Shown here piece after piece: positions 1 through 10,618 of a stretch of 23,092 nt of DNA. The notes under the pieces are model-generated. The model worked only from the letters and a program-made list of their open reading frames with translations. It was not told where the DNA came from and did not search any database. How positions within the stretch are numbered: position 1 is the stretch's first letter; the number at the start of each line of letters is the position of its first letter. A program made the position numbers and the translations under genes. Source of the stretch: Reticulitermes lucifugus (lineage: Eukaryota > Arthropoda > Insecta > Blattodea > Rhinotermitidae); assembly GCA_026260175.1 (NCBI GenBank), contig JAKCWW010006770.1, positions 8,238 through 31,329 on the forward strand, read 5' to 3'.

Positions 1-55
1 TCCTAGCAAGCGAGCGGCCGAAGACCCACGCCTTAGACCGCACGGCCACTGGGAT
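1..55 (-). repeat. tRNA-like SINE head, cut by the window edge
   Basis: Read on the minus strand, this stretch looks like the 5' half of a tRNA-Leu/Ser-type sequence. The segment at 48-38 (TGGCCGTGCGG) matches the Pol III A-box consensus TRGYNNARNNG at 10 of 11 positions and is followed by TCTAAGGCG, as in Leu/Ser tRNAs. The B-box half would lie outside the window, so a complete tRNA gene cannot be excluded. I prefer a tRNA-derived SINE because the window is rich in such elements and the bases before the A-box do not form an obvious acceptor stem. Confidence 0.4.
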
Positions 56-1089
56 CGGCTCACGTAATAATTAGATAATCGTGATAGAGGTTGAGGCCTA
101 CACAGCAATGAGCGGCCTCGACACAGTGTTACAAACACCGAAAATGTGATATATCTGAACCAACTGCAAGCAACCTCACCGTTGTTTGTGGTCTGGAGGC
201 GGTGATTTGTACAGGTAGTGCCTGAAGAAGAGCAATAGCGCTTAAACGCTCAGCTGCTGCCAGTATCAACCTCAACCAGACGAGCTCACAGCACAATCTC
301 CTGTGAAGTAGCCTTCCGATATATGACCAGGTCGGTCAGTTCAGACTTCCACTTCATACCTGAACGATATGCAGCAGCTTATGACAGAGCTAAATGGCAC
401 TGCATCAGAAGAAAACAGCAGCAAGTGACATTGTGAGTGCAGTAAGCAGCTTCAAGAGCAAGAACGAGATGTGTCTCTGCTCTCACAGTCGCTTCTCAAA
501 TCCAAAGTAATTTTATTTATTTCGAGGTACCATACTTATTGGACTGAACTCCAGGACACAAAAGTCGAACTGCCGATGCCGTGCGAAAAGTTCTTCCCAT
601 AACCATGCAAGCCTCCCCCCCCCCTCCTGTTTATGCAGAAAATCTAGCGGTCGTAATGTCGACTGGTAACAATGGAATCTTACTTTCACCCCCTCACACA
701 TTTTCAGGTTACGTTCTTAAGCATTAAATGCAAGTCCTGTACGGCAGGGGTTCTGAAGTGTGAACATCCAGTCTGTAGGAATTCAAATTCTAACCGCATT
801 ATCCCACTGGTTACATAACGATATACGGGATAATCTAATTCGTCAAAATGGCAGGCTGTCAGGCTTAATTCACACTGTAAATTCAGATCACCGACCAATC
901 GTTTTCTACAGTCGGGATCTTGCTGGAACTAGACAGTTTCGGGCACTGTTCATAAATTCACAGATGTGGAACGGTTTCAAAGCCTTGCCGCTGAACTAAT
1001 GTTCCGTAGAATCCAAATTAACTCTGGAGAATTCATCAAGCGGCACGACTATACAGCCTCTATAGTCTGCTCACAATAAAATGGAAGGT
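56..1089. other. Unassigned non-coding stretch
   Basis: No gene could be supported here. Short open frames exist on both strands, the longest being 79 codons at 760-999 on the plus strand, but none resembles a known family or is flanked by convincing splice sites. A run of ten C lies near 615-624. The GC content is somewhat higher than in the next kilobases, which may mean old repeat sequence that I do not recognise. Confidence 0.4.
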
Positions 1090-1175
1090 GGTCTTAGCTC
1101 TTCTATGATGTTACGCTGCGTAACATCCCAGAAGAGCGAAGACCTCATTTACACAGCGGCGGAAGCCTGAAAACA
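1090..1175. repeat. Foldback repeat, short copy
   Basis: Positions 1090-1144 form a near-perfect 55-bp palindrome centred on 1117, with 24 of 27 pairs matching; mismatches are at 1096/1138, 1105/1129 and 1106/1128. The flank at about 1139-1175 (GAAGACCT... GGCGGAAGCCT) is the reverse complement of the left flank of the larger foldback at 2336-2565. The two are therefore copies of one family in opposite orientation, this one lacking the long central part. Such palindromes behave as MITE-like or foldback elements; no transposase or clear target duplication is visible. Confidence 0.6.
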
Positions 1176-2335
1176 AGCGTAATAAAATCAAACCTTCAGA
1201 GATATATAGAGATCTAACTGGCTTAGATCATCTGTTGAAGCAAAAGGTGAGGCTGAGAAAATTGTGGCATGAAGCGCAGGATTTAGCGTGTAGAAACGGC
1301 AGTTAACTGGGTCAATAAATGGAGCAGACGAAAGACTCAGAGAAAGTCACGTGAATATAGTAGGAAACTGCGATTTCACACTTCACCCTATCTCGCAGTG
1401 GGCTAAATTGATAGTCTGAGTAGACAAAATTATCAGACGAAGGACAAATTGCTTATAATTACATTTGTTAAATTTTAGTCCTGCCTTTACCTCAAAATTA
1501 TCTGTACACACCTATACGAATATTTTTAAATTGTAAGCCTTTCAAGCAATAATTCCAGATCATTCACCCTTTTCCAAAACTTACACCGATTCCGAATTTT
1601 CGCGTCATTTTCAAACTCCCATAATTACCTGTAAGAATCTGTTACATATTTACGCAGGCAGTATGCTTACGTCACACAAAATCATAACAATGGAAAAGTT
1701 CAGAGCACAGAAAATGTAACGGGCCTTGCATCTTGCGGCCGTCACTCCAAGCCACGTTCAAGTGACTAAGCTGCCGTCAAGTGTAAAATAAGCTAAACAG
1801 GATAAGTCATAATCTGCTTCGGAAATCTGGACTGAGAGACCTTGCACATATTGTACATAGCACTGTACTGAACCAACTATAACAAACCTTCAAGAGTAGC
1901 CATTGTTTCGATAAATGTTATGAATTATAAACAGGTTTACTTTATTTACTTTCAATTCTGGTTTTGTCATACACCTCACTTTAAAATTTAAAACGATACA
2001 GTTAATGTGGTGACATTGTGTTATAGACTGTAGATAATTTTCGAAACATCGACTCAAGTGAAAGTTGTGTTTACAATTGGTTCAGACACGCATTTCTTCT
2101 TTTATTTGAATACGTTTTATTTTCTCCTTTCTTAAGTTCATATTACAGTCATTTAACTTCCTTTAAATTTCAATTTGCAAATGTTTAATTATAATTTATT
2201 TTTCTCATTTTAAACTTAGTACTGTGCTTATTTGAATACAATTTTCTAATACTGTATATGTGTATGTATGCATGCACAGAAAGTTCCAAGCATCCCCAGT
2301 CTCTAACATACAGTATGCAACTAACCTTCATTTTA
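1176..2335. other. Intergenic, no gene seen
   Basis: This is AT-rich sequence without a supportable coding exon, RNA gene or recognised repeat. Open frames are short and lack family resemblance. Confidence 0.4.
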
Positions 2336-2565
2336 GGCTTCCGCCGCGATGTTGATAAGATCTGCACTCTTCTGGAATATTACACAGCGTCGTGTGGTAA
2401 TTATTCACCGACATTTCGGGACAACATATCGGTTCCAACTTCAAGGGCCAAGAGTTTTTCTTCTCGGACTCTTGACCCTTGAAGATGGGGCTGATACGCT
2501 GTCCCGAAACATCGGTAAACAATTACCACACAACGCTGCGTAATATCGCAGAAGAGCGCAGATCT
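2336..2565. repeat. Foldback (inverted-repeat) element, long copy
   Basis: The arms at about 2358-2452 and 2470-2565 are inverted copies of each other: GATCTGC opens the left arm and GCAGATC closes the right. The arms then pair through ...CTCTTCT.../...AGAAGAG..., TGTGGTAATT/AATTACCACA, TTTCGGGACA/TGTCCCGAAA and CTTCAAGGG/CCCTTGAAG. The hairpin loop is only about 15-20 bases. The left flank GGCTTCCGCCGC is shared, inverted, with the copy at 1090-1175. Three overlapping open frames of 64-74 codons are by-products of the palindrome and not genes. I believe this family is common in Blattodea, from recall only. Confidence 0.7.
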
Positions 2566-2906
2566 CAAGTATGTAACGGTGAAGTCAAGTCCTGGTGAAA
2601 GTAATGTACACTGGAATTGGCAGATTACTCTAATATACCATACTCAGGAAAATTTCTCTTTACAAATCATACCATATTAGATGAATTTCATCACAAGATG
2701 AACATCTGACAAAGACAAAAAACACAAATTTTATGTAGACTAACAATGTAGAATAAAAAAAAAAGTTGTGAACATAAAGAAAACACATATTGCTATTTCA
2801 ATTAACTTTCTTTTATGAAGTATGTGATACTAATGAACTTATGTTAAACATCTTGAGCATTAAACTAAAATGCACTGCATAATATTGTGTACAAAATTAA
2901 AAATCA

Positions 2907-2924
2907 ATATATATATATATATAT
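2907..2924. repeat. (AT)9 microsatellite
   Basis: Nine uninterrupted AT dinucleotides, seen directly. Confidence 0.9.
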
Positions 2925-3430
2925 CACACAATTATAATAAACATATAGAACTGTATAAAAATGAAGAAACACATATTTAATTGAAATGGGTAGTTCAAAA
3001 AGAAAACATGTCCAATGGTTACACTGTACCAACATTCCCTTTTTAATTTCCCTGTTCGGCAACACAAAGTATAGCGTCAGAACACAATAATATATACATA
3101 TATTTTATAATACCTAACAAATTCCAGGGTTCAGAATAATTCACTGAAAAGTTTAAGACTTGGACTGATGTATGTACTATTACAACTATGATACTTTAAA
3201 ATGTTAAGAATGTTACAAAAATGTTAATTTTTCCTCCCATCCATCATCAATTTGTTTTCTTTTATGGTACAGAAGGGCTAAAACATTCGGAATAACAACT
3301 AACCCTGCAAAAATGCCAGTGGCAGTGGATTTACCAAAACTTCAGAGTTCTAGCAACTTCCACAGAACGATTCTACTCCATAGAGTTAGAGGACACCACT
3401 TACTGCTTATGACAGCACCTTATAGATGTA

Positions 3431-3475
3431 GCAGCAATAATAATAATGATGATGACAATGATGACCACCACCACC
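3431..3475. repeat. Compound trinucleotide microsatellite
   Basis: A run of triplets moves from AAT through GAT/GAC to CCA units. It is seen directly and explains the low-complexity Ile/Val-rich open frame on the minus strand. Confidence 0.85.
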
Positions 3476-5009
3476 GCTGTGGATGGTAAGATAAAGTCAT
3501 AGAGAAATAAAGAAACACACAGTATGTACAAAAGTGAAACAAGAAAGAAAAATATGGGCCAAGAAGAAACATTGACATAGCAACAAATTATGTCCCACAA
3601 CAGGGATTCACAGCAAAAGTACAAGATTAGGCAACAGGAACTAGCAACTATAATGATCATATACTAAACAGTGCATGAATGTCATAACTCATAAATGTCA
3701 CATCTGTACAGAAACAGTAAATGTTACACTAGCTGGATGCTCAAGACTAGCAGTGTCAGAATGTCTAATGAGACAATCAGATTGGTATAATTTAATGAGA
3801 GACAAACTAAGCATGTGCTAATATATAACCCATTACAACACTACAGATACACCCCACCCTCAGCACGTGAAAATTAGAACTATGGCTTTTAATAGGATAA
3901 GGCAATAACTGATAAGACTATAGATTACAATATACCAAACATAATTCGTCATGACAGAAATAGGAATCCCATCAACCTTAAGAAGGTAGAAGGGCAGAAA
4001 CGAAGATAATATGGCTGCAGAATAAGGTTGGAGCAGTACTGCTGCTAATAGGAAAAATTAACAATGAAGAAAATACAGCACTTGAACAAAGCTAGATGGT
4101 ACCACTGATAATGCATACCACAGCAATTGCAACTCTTAACCTCAGAGGTAGCTTCACAAAACCTGACCGACAAATTTTAAAAGCAGAAATACACAATCTG
4201 TGATCCTCCAAACATTGCATCTAGTTAGAAAGTTTTCAAGCTTGGGATAAAATTCTTTGGCAAATCTTTAAATCCAGGAAGTTAATCTTGACAATATTGA
4301 TACTGACGATAATACTCAGATGTGAGATATCAATGATAAAACTCATATGTGAATAGGGATCCCATTTGTTGTTTTCTCAGGACAATCCCAGTTATATGGG
4401 TTTTAAAGAACTGCCAAGCAGCCCGCAAAATTTGGTTTTGGACACCAACTGTCCTGGGTTTTTCAACGTCATAAAAATAAGACACTTCTGTCAATGCGCA
4501 CAAACACGTGACATTCCCACAGTGGGAGGAAACATCTATAGGAGTAGGACAGCCATCAACCAGCCACTGACAGGAAGGTATAAGAGAGGGTCAGGAAGAT
4601 TTGTAGGTTAATGATTGGAGTCTGGATCAAGACTGTGAAGGATGAGGAAAGGATACGTAAAGAAAATTCAGTAAGTGAACTACATGTCTCAGTTTGAGTA
4701 GAAGTCTTACTATTATTATTTATTATTTTTTTTGTATCTGTATGTCATAATTTTTAACTGAGTTCTCACAGTAATATAAATAAATTACTCTGCTTGTTTG
4801 TGTGACAGGTTAAAAATTTTGTCCTCTACATCCCCTCCCCCACCATGTACATGTTATTAAGAGTCCCAGTTTTGTGTTTTTTAAAAAAAATGAGATTCCT
4901 AGATGTGGAAGACATTTGCTTTCCTAGCTCAGCTGCATTTCTTCCTCCAAACATTTAACTACGCTATCTTCAAGTTTTGGAACATTTACAAACACCAATC
5001 ACCTATCTA

Positions 5010-5660
5010 GAAAAATGAATTTTGCACTTTGACAATCTGCCTTATGACTCAGCACTTTTGGTTAAGTGATTTTGACAAAAACAAATGTTGGAATATCCAC
5101 CATATTCTCCTGATTTGGCTCCATTTACTTTTGCATACACTCAAAATATAAACCTCTTTGAAAGATCTACGTATTAACAAATTGAAGACCTTCAGAGCAA
5201 CATAATGGTCAGTCTTTGAGGAATTCTTAAAAATAATTTGCAGCAGTGGTTCCAGGAATGGTAAAAATGCATCTACAGGCAACTCACATTATATGCATTT
5301 TCACATATCCACAGTTTCATATGAGCCTACCACCTGCACCTGCACCAGCTGAGTCAGCTAACATGGACAAAACAGATGCCCAGTAACTCTACCAGCCAGT
5401 CTTAATCAATATCTAGCCCCAAAATTTACTAGTTTTGAATATATATGTTAGTTTAATGTTTTATGCTTGTTACTTGTACTATTTCTTTTTGTGTTCTGCA
5501 TAATTATTTACTGCGCTAGTGTCTTAATATGCATGAAAAGTAAATGTATAAAATGTTTAATTTCATCTTAAAACATGAAAATCTTGTGCTCCAGGAACCC
5601 AATCCCTGTGTATATCAAGAGTCACCTGTATAGAATTTGATGTCAAGTGCTTTGAAGGTT
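5010..5660 (+). mobile_element. Mariner transposase relic, C-terminal part, split by a MITE
   Basis: The plus-strand frame starting at 5031 reads DNLPYDSALLVK, matching the HDNAPxHTA region with the second catalytic Asp of mariner transposases. After stops at 5067 and 5073 it continues as MLEYPPYSPDLAPF, the hallmark (P)YSPDLAP motif, then as QWFQEWxKCIY. The residue that should be the third catalytic Asp, two after LAP, is Thr, and further in-frame stops occur. The coding trace ends at the TA of 5274-5275 where another element is inserted, and resumes after 5630 with a frameshifted FEG-like tail near 5652. The element is dead. The N-terminal half is not recognisable upstream. Confidence 0.75.
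5276..5628. mobile_element. Tigger/pogo-like MITE inserted in the mariner relic
   Basis: The 353-bp segment begins CAGGCAACTC and ends GAGTCACCTG, giving imperfect terminal inverted repeats (8 of 10 outer bases, weaker match further in). It is flanked on both sides by TA (5274-5275 and 5629-5630), the target duplication of Tc1/mariner/pogo elements. The terminal style, with a GTTTC-containing subterminal part near 5310 and GGAACCC near 5594-5600, recalls Tigger-type MITEs. It has no coding capacity. The surrounding mariner relic reads on either side of it, which supports these boundaries. Confidence 0.6.
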
Positions 5661-5708
5661 ACCACACTGACTAAAAGCTAGTGACAGTATATTTTTGTTA
5701 CAAATTAA

Positions 5709-5996
5709 AAGGTAAAGTTCACCCTAGAGCAGGCCATGAAGTCCCTGTGGGGAAGTAGAGGTATAACTCCACTCTTTCTTTAACCTCGGCACTAGATGGG
5801 GGTGGGTGGTCAACACCACGCCCCAGCCACTTTACCCCAGGGAAAGACACCCAGTACCCAATGTACAGGAGGCTGGGTGAGCCCCAGGGCTGGCCTGGAC
5901 GGGTGCAGAAAATCTTGCCCCCACCAAGACTCAATCTCTGGACTGTCCAGCCCGTAGCAAGTCGCTATACCAACTACACTATCCAGGCCCACTTTA
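5709..5996 (-). mobile_element. tRNA-derived SINE with perfect target duplication
   Basis: A 288-bp element on the minus strand lies between two identical 11-bp copies of TTACAAATTAA (5698-5708 and 5997-6007). Its 5' head holds a perfect A-box match (TAGTGTAGTTGG, 5981-5970) and a degenerate B-box (AGATTGAGTCT, 5937-5927). The spacing is tRNA-like, so the head is tRNA-derived. The GC-rich body yields open frames of 71 and 86 codons on the minus strand. Those translations resemble spurious proteins often predicted from arthropod SINEs and are not genes. There is no poly(A) tail; the 3' end is a short T-rich/ACCTTT end next to the duplication. Confidence 0.85.
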
Positions 5997-6502
5997 TTAC
6001 AAATTAATCTGTTTATTTTATTGTCTGACTCCATATTTACATGTATTAATTTGTTATCCAACCTATACAACTTACATTACCCTGGTTTCAAGCAGGTGTA
6101 GTTAATAAGAAGTAGAGGTGACACTTGATAACACAGTGCTTCCTACAGAAGAGAAGTAAATCAATCCCTTGGTTTATGAACCTAATTTGGTCCACAAAAA
6201 CTGCTAGTAAGGTGAACACTTGTACAATGAAAATTGGTTTCTCATTGCTTCCCATTTGATAAATTTTAATTGGTTTCCAAGGGCAAATATTTCTTGTCAG
6301 GCATAAGAAGTTCACCTTAATACAACACAGAATGATACCTATGTACGAAAAAAACCTAATGATCAATTACTGTATTCAAATAACATTCTTAGTCATTAAC
6401 CTATGCATAAACAATAGTTGCATCATTAAAGTTATATAGAGAATGCAAAAAAAAATATGGTACCATCCTTATTATAAATATGATATACAAAATTTCTTTC
6501 AG

Positions 6503-6719
6503 ATTTACTCAGTGCAAAATGATTTAACACCAAGAACAGCAGACCAAAATAAAGCTAAGAGCACACTGAGATGTCATGATGCTGCTGCTTCTGTGCAGAC
6601 TGCTCAGGGATACGATGACATTCTGTCCATTCCATAAGATCCAGGAACTGATGCCAGCCAAGAAGAGGCACCAAGAACAATAGGTTTGCAAGAGGAAGGA
6701 GCCAACATGAGCAAAAATT
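6503..6719 (+). other. Protein-like stretch after an AG acceptor; possible dead exon
   Basis: After a pyrimidine tract and AG at 6501-6502, the frame reads 44 polar residues (including LTPRTADQNKAK and AAASVQTAQGYDDILSIP) and then TAA at 6635-6637. The same frame then continues about 27 more acidic, well-mixed residues (DPGTDASQEEAP and on) to TGA at 6717-6719. The composition is unlike the surrounding AT-rich frames. I do not recognise a family. It could be an eroded exon, a processed pseudogene or an old transposon tail. Confidence 0.25.
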
Positions 6720-8029
6720 GACTAGCAAATTTTAAAAACAGGTATTAACTTGTGCATTTCATGTAAGCGAGAACTTGTATACCGACGAATTACTATACTT
6801 CAACTTCTGTTTACTGGGGACATGACAGTCCCAGGGCCAAGACCTGAATCCATGACCCTCCAAATATGAAGCAGGAGTGTTAAGAGTTTTATGTGCAAAA
6901 ACATACATGACTTTCATAGCAAATGTCTTGCATCTAAAAACATATGGAATTTGCATGCATATATGGTTTAAAACTGCGCACAAGAACAGGAGTGTTATGT
7001 CATGCATGTTACACAACTTTGTATTTTCTAATTACAAGCACCTGATATATGATATCTATTTTTCATTGCTGGATTGAGTCAATTTATGTTGCTGCATGCA
7101 CAAAATCTGCATTCATATTTCAACATCTACTTATTTTATTCTTGATACACAACAACATTACACTTGCTATGACAGTCTGTGTATTTTCTTTCCAATCCCA
7201 AATGCAAATATTTCTGACAGATGAGTACTCTGGTTCATAATATGACAGTAACTTATGGTCATTATAACTTAAATGGCAATTATTGCATTTCAGTAGTATA
7301 GCACGCTTTCATTCCTTAACATTTCACATAATATTCGTGTTATTACAAACACTATGAAAATAGCTTAAAAAAATAAAACATAAAACATGTCCAACAGACT
7401 GAATGGGACTCACTGTAAGTTGAAAAACGTCCAGAATATTGCTTGTGAAAATGTATGGATCTTGTCTGTACATATTTTTCTGTTGTATTTGTACATAACT
7501 GTCAGTATACAATGGGGAATGAGGGAAACAGCCACTGTACCAGTCTTCTTAGTTCTGCATTGTGAGTGGTTTCACTTACAAGACCAGGATAAAACACAGG
7601 TATTTTACTTCCTACAAAGTGTTAATTTATATATTTTGTTACATAAAATTCATAGATTGCATTTTCTGAATTTGCATGCAATGTAGTTTACATCAACATT
7701 CTGATTTACGTACAATTTCAATACCGAAATTACTTAGTCACATAATGACTAACTACTGATTATACCTAAGACGCACAACATAGAGTAAAATTATCTGGGT
7801 ACAAATTAAAGGTGCAGTAATAATATTTAAAGGAGAAAACTCTGATTCAACATTCCAAAACTGCAACTTTTCAACAAATGTAACAGTTGACTGTAAACAT
7901 TAGTCACTTACAGGGATCCACCCACTTCAGTCAGTTTTGCAGCTCATTTCTCTGCCAAATATCCTCAATTTCATATGGCAGATATCCTTATAAAACTTTA
8001 CAATCAAAACTTAGGCCATTCAGTGGAGG

Positions 8030-8060
8030 GAGAGAAAAGAAAAGAAAAGAAAAAAAAAAA
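8030..8060. repeat. A-rich purine (GAAAA)n repeat
   Basis: Short GAAAA units run into an A tract, seen directly. Confidence 0.8.
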
Positions 8061-9158
8061 CCAATTCCTACAGCAAAAAACTGACAAAATGGTGGTATGC
8101 AGCATGCAAGGGCACTTATGCAGAAAACAAACCACGTTCAAAATATAATACAAGGCTAAATTCAGCTCAAAATTCCAGTATGTATGACAAACTTTAATTT
8201 TATTATAAAGACTTTGGCATATGTACACTATCAGCTAGCAGTAAGAGTTAAGGGTAGGTAGTCACCCCGTTATGGGTAATTTAAAACTACACCTTCATTA
8301 CTGCAAGATCTTACTTTATCTAAGGAAAGGAAGCCAGCCACTGAAACAGAATGAAGCAGACAATCTGACAAAATTCAAACATACACTGAGCTGCAATGTT
8401 GTTGACAGAGCTGGGCATAGCCCTTTAAGCATTATTTTTGCAACAGTATTGGCAAAACACTGTCAGATACATAGTTTTCCTATGTAATGGCAAGAGACAG
8501 AGATACGTGTACAATAGTAGCATTGTGGGCTGAGAGGCAGTGTGGACACAGCTGTTTTGACCACATGTCTGATTACTAAATATCTGAAGCATGTCTGACC
8601 GGACTGCTTATATTTTTACCAACATCCATTTGTTCCTGTTATACAACTATGCATTAAAAAAAAAACACATAAGATCTGTTAAGTAGGGATACAACTTGTG
8701 ACAGTTTATTTTGTACTTGAGAATGTGAGGATTAAAATTTGGAACTTCATTTTGGAGTATGAACGTATACTCACGCCAAATACATCAATTAATCTCCGTG
8801 CTCAGATTTCAATTTCAGGTTATCAACAAACATAATTTATTAAAGAATTTACAATTATGAGGGGATATTACTGTAATATTAAATATAAAGTAAAATAACT
8901 TGATTCGTGAAGTAAAATATGAAATGAATTAGCGAAAATATACATACTGCATACAATAAAATTGTAGAATTCATATGAGTAAATTACATGGTTTGGAAGC
9001 CCCTTACAGAGTATGAGAACATCATGATTCCAATCACATATGCAACTGATTAAAGTTTTACAAATTTAAATTTTTAGTTCTATGTGTACTATGTAAGTCT
9101 GTATTATATTAAGTTTGTTATGAACATATACATATTAATACTGTACAGAAACTCCCTG

Positions 9159-9203
9159 ACTTACACAATTTCAAGTTACACAATTTCAGACTTACACAGT
9201 TTT
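9159..9203. repeat. Three tandem ~15-bp units
   Basis: The unit ACTTACACAATTTCA occurs as three imperfect consecutive copies of 15-16 bp, the last one diverged to CACAGTTTTTA. Seen directly; no function is implied. Confidence 0.7.
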
Positions 9204-10618
9204 TAATGTAAAAAAAAATTGAAATCGTGTGGCTTCTTGCCCTTTAAAATTTGTACCATCTATTCCACGTTTTGAGGGAGAGATGCCCCACTTTCCTTGA
9301 CAGCTTACAGACATTCAATATGGGTGAAACATACATACACTTAATGGTAAGACTGTTGACTGATCCTACAAAATCTCACAGATGTCACAAACACATTTAA
9401 TGAAGGCAGTGATGTGCAAAGTAAAAAAGTCATAAAAATTGATGGAAAAATGCCCACACTTTATCAGAAATTGTGAACCTCAATCACAAGTGACGAACAA
9501 ACACGTTCAGTTTTCTTCACATTATTAATCCAACAGTGGGATCGTGAACAACTTCCTCCTAGTGTCAAAAGTTTGAAATACAGAAAGTGTGGGGTGTTCC
9601 CTGACAAGACAACTCTCCTGGACTGACTCTACATATGTTGTTGACCATATGTGTACTCAACTGCCACTTGTGCCAGATGCACCAGACCATAACAAATGCA
9701 TAAGCTGGGGGGGTGCCTACATCTCAATGTGTAATTCTACATGCTCACAGAAGTCGTCTAAGAAAGTTTAAGAAATTTAATTTTCCTACTGTGACATCAC
9801 TGACAGATGTCAATATATTCTCACTAACTAATACCTTTGTTTGATGGCACAGGACCAAACTATTATAACATGGTTACAACATTGTTGTAAAAAGTAAGAC
9901 AACAAATAACTGTATACTAAATGAACAAAAGTACTTCTTAGCTATAAAACCTGATGTTTACTTATGTTTCAAACCTCATACCATTTGTTATGCATGTACA
10001 ACTAGTTTCATCACACATTCAATATCAACAACTGGGTATTATGAATCGCTGCCTACTGATCACTTTACATACACAGTAACAAGGGTGATAAAAGGAGGAT
10101 GGGGTGGGCAGGACATGTGATCTATATATGACAGAAGAGAACTGCATACAGGGAAAGAGAACACTTGTACTTCTACTCCTCCTCTCTGCCAGTCACGGCA
10201 TGTTATGGGGTGACCTATTACTTTACCATTTATCGCAATTTAGTCTGACAATTTTTTTCTTCCAAGCACTGGTTATAGTGTGAGTGGTCAACATTACAAA
10301 GAACACAAGTAATTAATATTAACACCCAAATATTATGTGGTATTAAATATAGCCATTAAACATACAGGAATCTGCCCTTATTCAAATATCATATGAGAAA
10401 CTGGGATTGAAATCTGAGCCCAAAAATTATGATATATCCAAGACTGCCACTTGTAGTGAGGTCTCAAATGAGCTGTGCCCATCACAGTACTAATGCAGAT
10501 GTACATCAATGCACCAAAATTTCAAACTAGAATTGCTAACATTAAAACACATAATCCAACAGTAATAAATTAACATGACACAACACATACACTCATATGC
10601 TAGTGCTGCATCATCTTG
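9204..10618. other. Region downstream of CCDC43; possible 3' UTR
   Basis: No coding exon is supported. CCDC43 ends at 10619 on the minus strand, so its 3' UTR should run leftward into this stretch. A minus-strand ATTAAA at 9781-9776 is a possible polyadenylation signal about 840 bases after the stop. I see no AATAAA in the first 800 bases after the stop, so the transcript end is unknown. Confidence 0.35.

Larger units (their letters stand above)
2566..5009. other. Intergenic, no gene seen
   Basis: No coding exon, RNA gene or recognised transposon could be supported. The content is AT-rich with two microsatellites listed separately. Open frames of up to 86 codons, such as 3660-3400 on the minus strand, are low-complexity translations of simple repeats. 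Confidence 0.45.
6008..9158. other. Intergenic, no confident gene
   Basis: No gene with family resemblance was found. Open frames of 60-99 codons occur on both strands but look like chance frames in AT-rich DNA. A protein-like stretch at 6503-6719 and an A-rich microsatellite are listed separately. A possible degenerate SINE piece lies near 6786-6880. Confidence 0.4.

Noticed and set aside
2258..2543. Overlapping open frames on both strands
   Set aside because: They arise from the large inverted repeat, where both strands read similarly; no start, splice or family support.
3400..3660. 86-codon Ile/Val-rich minus-strand frame resembling a membrane protein
   Set aside because: Half of it is the trinucleotide microsatellite; hydrophobicity comes from AT-rich composition.
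5719..6070. Minus-strand open frames of 71 and 86 codons
   Set aside because: They lie in or run into a SINE with A-box, B-box and target duplication; the translations are SINE by-products.
6786..6880. Possible SINE piece on the minus strand with a B-box-like GGATTCAGGTC
   Set aside because: Only a degenerate B-box is visible, with no A-box or target duplication, so it is too weak to list.
7387..7686. 99-codon plus-strand frame
   Set aside because: No family resemblance, no splice or promoter support and an ordinary length for AT-rich chance frames.
10390..10450. B-box-like GATTTCAATCCC on the minus strand
   Set aside because: No A-box at tRNA spacing and no cloverleaf; a single short match.
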